DNA of 64,000 bases from Cristatella mucedo (Eukaryota > Bryozoa > Phylactolaemata > Cristatellidae), in the NCBI GenBank assembly GCA_009760855.2, contig WPIO01000091.1, forward strand, positions 971,001 through 1,035,000, given 5' to 3'. The position numbers and the translations under genes are program-made. Of the stretch, positions 59,901-64,000 are shown one piece after another. Each line of letters begins with the position of its first letter. Position 1 is the first letter of the stretch. Below the pieces are notes generated by a model. That model ran no database searches and was not told the origin of the DNA. It saw only the letters and a program-made list of their open reading frames with translations.

Positions 59901-60879
59901 CTGCTTTTCATCTCCCCCCACTTCCGGTAATCTATAGATTGCCTCGGCCGCCAGGAATAACTGCTATATGCGGCTGCCGCCATTGCTCGTGCAATGGGTC
60001 AAACATTGGTAGACGAGTGCTTTTGAATGCCTTAGGGGGCAAACTAAGGGAGTGGATCTAATCGGCCGCTCACGTGTGAAAGCTGACGGTCTTGTACGAA
60101 TGCAATCAAATCTGGCTTTATTGCCAGGTGTTCGGCTTAAAACTCGTGGTTTCCTGTACCTCCTGATCGAGTTGCCTGGCACGTAAAACGTGAACTGCTA
60201 CCCTTGTAACCCATCGTATCAACTGTCATTCAGATTTTATTAGGGCGTGGACTACTGCTGTTTTCTGCATAGATGTAGACTTTCTTTCCGGCGGTTGCAG
60301 TCAAACCGTTCTGCAGATACTCGTCTAGCATTGCTATAGCCCCGGCTAAATTTGTCTCCGCCTTCGTAACTCATTTTTTACGTTGATGCGGGTCATGCAT
60401 TAATTATTGCTGGAAGTTTGGGAGGTAAGAAGAAACTCGGCCCTTGCGAGCCAAGCCAGGTAAGACTGCTGTCTGTCTCTCATCATTCGGTGGCCGCAGT
60501 GTTTGTAATGCTAAATCCGGAGAAAATAAATCCTTTTTTGACGATTACCCGGTAGTCTAGTAACACTTCGCATGCTGAGCTTGACTTCATTTTTACTTGC
60601 ACAACACGTTGCTGCTCTTATTTGGTTTATCCATAGCGATATTAAAAAAGAGGTAGAAAGCCGAAGTGGACAATGGGCTTGCAAGCTTTCGTCCGATTAA
60701 TCACGAGTGGTGAAATTCTGTTTACATGTACGAGATACCTATTTCTCGGAGTCAGTTTTTATTGGTCTAACCTCAAAGCCAATTTCGAGGCATGCAGCAG
60801 GTCTGGCCTGCGATAAACGATCAAGTGAAGTGTGCCAGAAGTTTGACTAAACAGCCCAGTGTAAAATAATACTAATAGC
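59901..60879. other. Upstream intergenic DNA, nothing recognised
   Basis: No coding or repeat family was recognised between the CpG-rich stretch and the SINE. Confidence 0.4.
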
Positions 60880-60884
60880 TAATA

Positions 60885-61075
60885 CATTTGTATAGCACCC
60901 TTAGAGAACTGAGTCTAGCACTTTACAGATGCGATATACAAAGCTGGTTTGGCCCAGTGGTTAAGGTGCTTGCTTCGAGCAAGGTCTGACAGAAGTCGTG
61001 GGCTCGAGCCCCGTGGCATTGTGAAGTGCCTGAATAGAGATTATGTTCTCTTAATGTGCTATAGAAATTAATTAT
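60885..61075 (+). mobile_element. SINE-A preceded by an inverted SINE-A tail
   Basis: A reversed tail (ATTTGTATAGCACCCTTAGA) runs into the head AAGCTGGTTTGGCCCAGTGG, TTAAGGTGCTT, box B-like GTGGGCTCGAGCCCC, and a normal tail GAATAGAGATTATGTTCTCT. The whole unit can fold back on itself. Confidence 0.85.
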
Positions 61076-61079
61076 ATAC

Positions 61080-61910
61080 TTTTGGTAGAATTAGCAAACG
61101 ATTGGTGGTAACATCTGCCCGCAGCAGGCACAATGTGAGCAGGCATATGCACACGAAGGACGAAACACAAATGCCCACTAAATGATGTAATAAATAGGTG
61201 CTTGTTTGATTTCTTTGTAAATGTGGTCAACTCGGAGGGGGCGTCGTCATGGAAGTCGGTAGTGAGCTCCGGGCTTTGGGAGCATGCGAACTAATGACAC
61301 GGTCTCCAACGATTTTGAGGTTCGTACGAGGTATGGCTAAATGATTCGAGTCAGAACAGCTAGTGGTACGTTGCTTGACCGGGTAGGGAGCATTTCTGAT
61401 AGGTAGGCTAGAGCCAGAGAATGAAGGGACCTAAATGTGAGTGACAGAAGCTCGAGGTCGTTTCGTTGCTTGACTGGGAGCTAGTGCAGGTCGGCGAGAA
61501 GTGGTGTGACGTGGCAACTGCCATGCTCATGACATCCGAGCCTAGTTGCAGTTTGGCACCAACTGTCAGCACCTGATTGCACACCAGCAAGCAGTGAGCT
61601 ACAGAAGTTGATGAGATCTAACAAATTCATCGACCGGTTTCGACGTAGTATGCCTGTCTAAACAAGCCCAAATTTTAGCAATGTTGTGCAGCTGAAAGAT
61701 TTTACTGTGGAGCTGATTTCGGTAGTCTAAGGAAAAGTCACTTTGGAACAGTACACCTAGATTACGTGCAGATTCAACAAGTAGATATGCTGGTGGAGCC
61801 GAGCTTGAGCGTTGACCTTTCAAATTTCTGAATCACACTTGGTTTGTCCATAACTAGTAAGTTGGTTTTGTCGTCGCTCAATTTAAGAAAGTTAGTTGCT
61901 ATGCTACCCA
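61080..61910 (-). mobile_element. L2/CR1-like LINE (family A), degenerate copy
   Basis: The minus orientation reads [37 protein letters not shown] and a broken C-terminal part. Its 3' tail is missing or replaced by the neighbouring SINE. Confidence 0.88.
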
Positions 61911-62784
61911 TGTGCGGATTGACAATTATGAGCCACTGTGCCGGGCCAAATGATGCTCCTGTTTGCTTGAGCCTGCAATGTCCAGGATATTAATGAACTC
62001 TCAGTAATAAACCGTTGAGTTGCCCTTATGATGTCCTCCATTTAGATGGGTGATGTTCTCCATTTTGATGGCGTGATCGCGCTCACATGCCATGTGACTT
62101 GGGCCTAGTTTGGCCAGCGTGCAGGTCACTCGAACTCAATTGCAATATCAAGCATAGGGGACTGTACCTTCCCGTGGGACAGCACGAGTCCCACTTACAA
62201 AATAAGGCGAATATCAAGATGAGGTGGCAATCCCACACTCATCGACTTCCGGATCAGGTACTGCAATGTTGGTCGGCTTGGCCGTAATTATCTAGCAACC
62301 CACTGGCTGTGGAAATCCGTGGAGAACTATGCTGGCTGTGTTCTTCTGCCCTTCCCAACGACGAATGTACCACAGCCTGTGCCGTCGTGGATCTCGTGAA
62401 TATCACATCTCACCGATGTGCATGTGTAGTAGGGAAACACCGATGTGGCTGCTGATTCCTATTGTGATTGCTGAGGCTCATCGTCCCTTTGCCGGCTGTC
62501 TTGGCGTGGTCGTTTTCATTACATTCGCGGTGAGTTCTGCAGTAGCCTGCTTGGGTTTTTACAAGTTCACACTAGTTGTTCGCAAGTAGTGGCTCTTAGT
62601 TAAAGCTATTTTTCAAGTATGACCCGAGGCATCTAGGCTGATTAAAAGCACTGCAGTTATCGACTTCCCTCTCTGTGGTAGCCTTGCCTCACTGAATTAG
62701 GCCGTTGCATTCTGGTTGTTGTCAAACGCCCTAGCCCAAAACTGTCACATCTGGTGACCATTTATATAATATATATATATTTTT
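61911..62784. other. Upstream intergenic DNA, nothing recognised
   Basis: No coding or repeat family was recognised. (AT)n lies at 62764-62778. Confidence 0.4.
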
Positions 62785-62975
62785 TTTAGCAGCTGGGACT
62801 TAGCCCAGGTGTAAGGGGTTAACACTTCACGACCCATGTCGTGGGTTCGAGTCTCGAAGCAAGCAATGCTTTGTTGCCCTACTACAAGCTTGAGCTATAG
62901 CCACCGAAGCTCTAATGCTGCTGTATAATGAGGCTGTTGTATCCCCAACCCTCCACTCTTTACTTTATATCAGTC
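62785..62975 (+). mobile_element. SINE-B, tRNA-derived
   Basis: Box A-like TTAGCCCAGGTGTAAGG and box B GGTTCGAGTCT (62844-62854). The diverged body has TATAGCCACCGAAGCTCT and the end TAATGAGGCTGTTG. Confidence 0.78.
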
Positions 62976-63884
62976 ACACAAATGAATCGTTGATATATTT
63001 TCTTCCGGCTAAGCTCTCATCATGGTGATACTGAAATCTGCAATCTTATTCCTTTTGGGTGGGGCAGTGCATCCAGTCTGGATGCTTTGATTTTCTGATA
63101 ATAGTACTTTTGGATGAAAGTACCATCGACGATGATTCAGTTCAGCATAGGCACTTTCTTTGTTAGTTATTTCTCTTGCTGTTATGCTCGACCCCTTCTG
63201 CTTGTTCCTCTCTTAGTTTCAATTCATTCGACGAGTATGTGCTCGCTTTCGGTTGTTCGTTCTGTGCAGCTAGTTCTCACGAAACGTTTGTAGGACTGTT
63301 TGCACGTCATCTCGATCTGTCTGCAATGTCGTTTTTTGTGTGGCTTCAGCTTTATGGTGTCAGTTCCTTCACCAGCCGTAGTCGTGAGGGTTGTATACCT
63401 GTGCTCGTGGCTCGTGTCTATCCCGAAAATTTCTTATCGCTAGTACCTCGTCTCCTCTTAGACCCATTCCTGCCTAGCAGCCGAGTTATTTCTACCGCTC
63501 GGCCGCCTTGTATATCTTGGACATGAGCTACGGTGTGTGCCCATTTCGATCGGCTCCCGATGCCATACCCTGCAGCAGTCGATTGTTTCCTTGCCGGCCA
63601 GAAGCTGTAACTGATTATTATTATTATTATTATTATGTTCGCGGCACCTCAGCATCTGTAGTAGGTGTGTAGGCCGCCGCCGTGTTTGCAGCCTGGCGTA
63701 TACCTCAGGCTCGGCTGCTGACGCTGGGGAACGGGATGGGGGACCATCTAGCGATGGCTTTTTTGTGGCAGTCAGGGCTTAGTCGGTGGCCCTGCTCATC
63801 TGTTGCCTTCGTACAGAGCCGGCTCTGTGGCCAGAGTTAATCTGCTGCCAAGAGTTGGCGAGCTGTCCGGCAACAGTAGCCTTG
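62976..63884. other. Upstream intergenic DNA, CG-richer toward the right
   Basis: A plus-strand 116-codon frame at 63176-63526 is not recognised. A short (ATT)n lies at 63616-63636 without a LINE tail beside it. Confidence 0.4.
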
Positions 63885-64000
63885 CTCTAGAGCAGCGGTT
63901 TTCAACCTGTGGGTTGCAAACCCTTCGGGGGTCGAACGACCCTTTCTCGGGGGTCGAACAACCCTTTCTCGGGGGTCGCCTAAGACCATCGGAAAACACG
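63885..64000 (+). mobile_element. SPIN-like hAT DNA transposon, left end (cut by window edge)
   Basis: The sequence from 63893 starts CAGCGGTTTTCAACCTGTGG, continues with GGGGGTCGAACGACCCTTTC and ends GGTCGCCTAAGACCATCGG then AAAACACG. From memory this closely matches the terminal region of the SPIN (Space Invaders) hAT family and its non-autonomous derivatives. The eight bases just before it (63885-63892, CTCTAGAG) fit the hAT target-site preference. A 22-bp unit is tandemly duplicated at 63927-63948 and 63949-63970. The other end lies off the window. Confidence 0.82.

Overview
This is animal nuclear DNA: large introns with GT-AG splice sites, dinucleotide microsatellites, and many degenerate non-LTR retrotransposons and tRNA-derived SINEs. 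No bacterial genes, CRISPR array or rRNA is present. The phylum cannot be fixed from the sequence. The mix of L2/CR1-like LINEs, SINEs with LINE-type hairpin tails, a gypsy-type pol relic and a SPIN-like hAT element suits an aquatic invertebrate, perhaps a mollusc or flatworm.

The only cellular gene I can identify is the 5' part of an UNC80 orthologue, the large cytoplasmic subunit of the NALCN sodium-leak channel complex. It lies on the minus strand across most of the window. Its ATG is near 58.62 kb and the last exon I can see ends at 1240. I place 16 exons whose splice phases agree at every junction except across one short missing exon (expected exon 2, between 44.92 and 58.54 kb). Together they encode about 1,390 residues, roughly the first two fifths of the protein. 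The remainder should lie beyond the left edge of the window. Exons 1, 3, 6-9 and 12-15 are supported by recognisable UNC80 protein sequence. Exons 4, 5, 10, 16 and 17 encode disordered, fast-evolving linkers, and exon 11 is intermediate; these rest mainly on splice sites and phase. Exon 10 contains a run of 31 glutamines.

The introns are packed with repeats. There are at least twelve copies of an L2/CR1-like LINE (the best, 9.99-11.23 kb, keeps a 333-codon ORF with the YADD reverse-transcriptase box) and four copies of a second LINE family. There are two tRNA-headed SINE families. SINE-A ends in the same two-stem hairpin as the LINE. SINE-B has a different tail. A broken gypsy-type LTR retrotransposon pol lies at 6.25-7.76 kb. 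Long (CT)n, (GA)n, (CA)n and (TG)n tracts are common, one of them 36 nt inside intron 1 of UNC80.

Upstream of UNC80 (58.7-64 kb) there is a CpG-rich stretch that may be the promoter, then LINE and SINE copies. At the right edge is the start of a SPIN-like hAT DNA transposon with its 8-bp target site. I recognise no second cellular gene.
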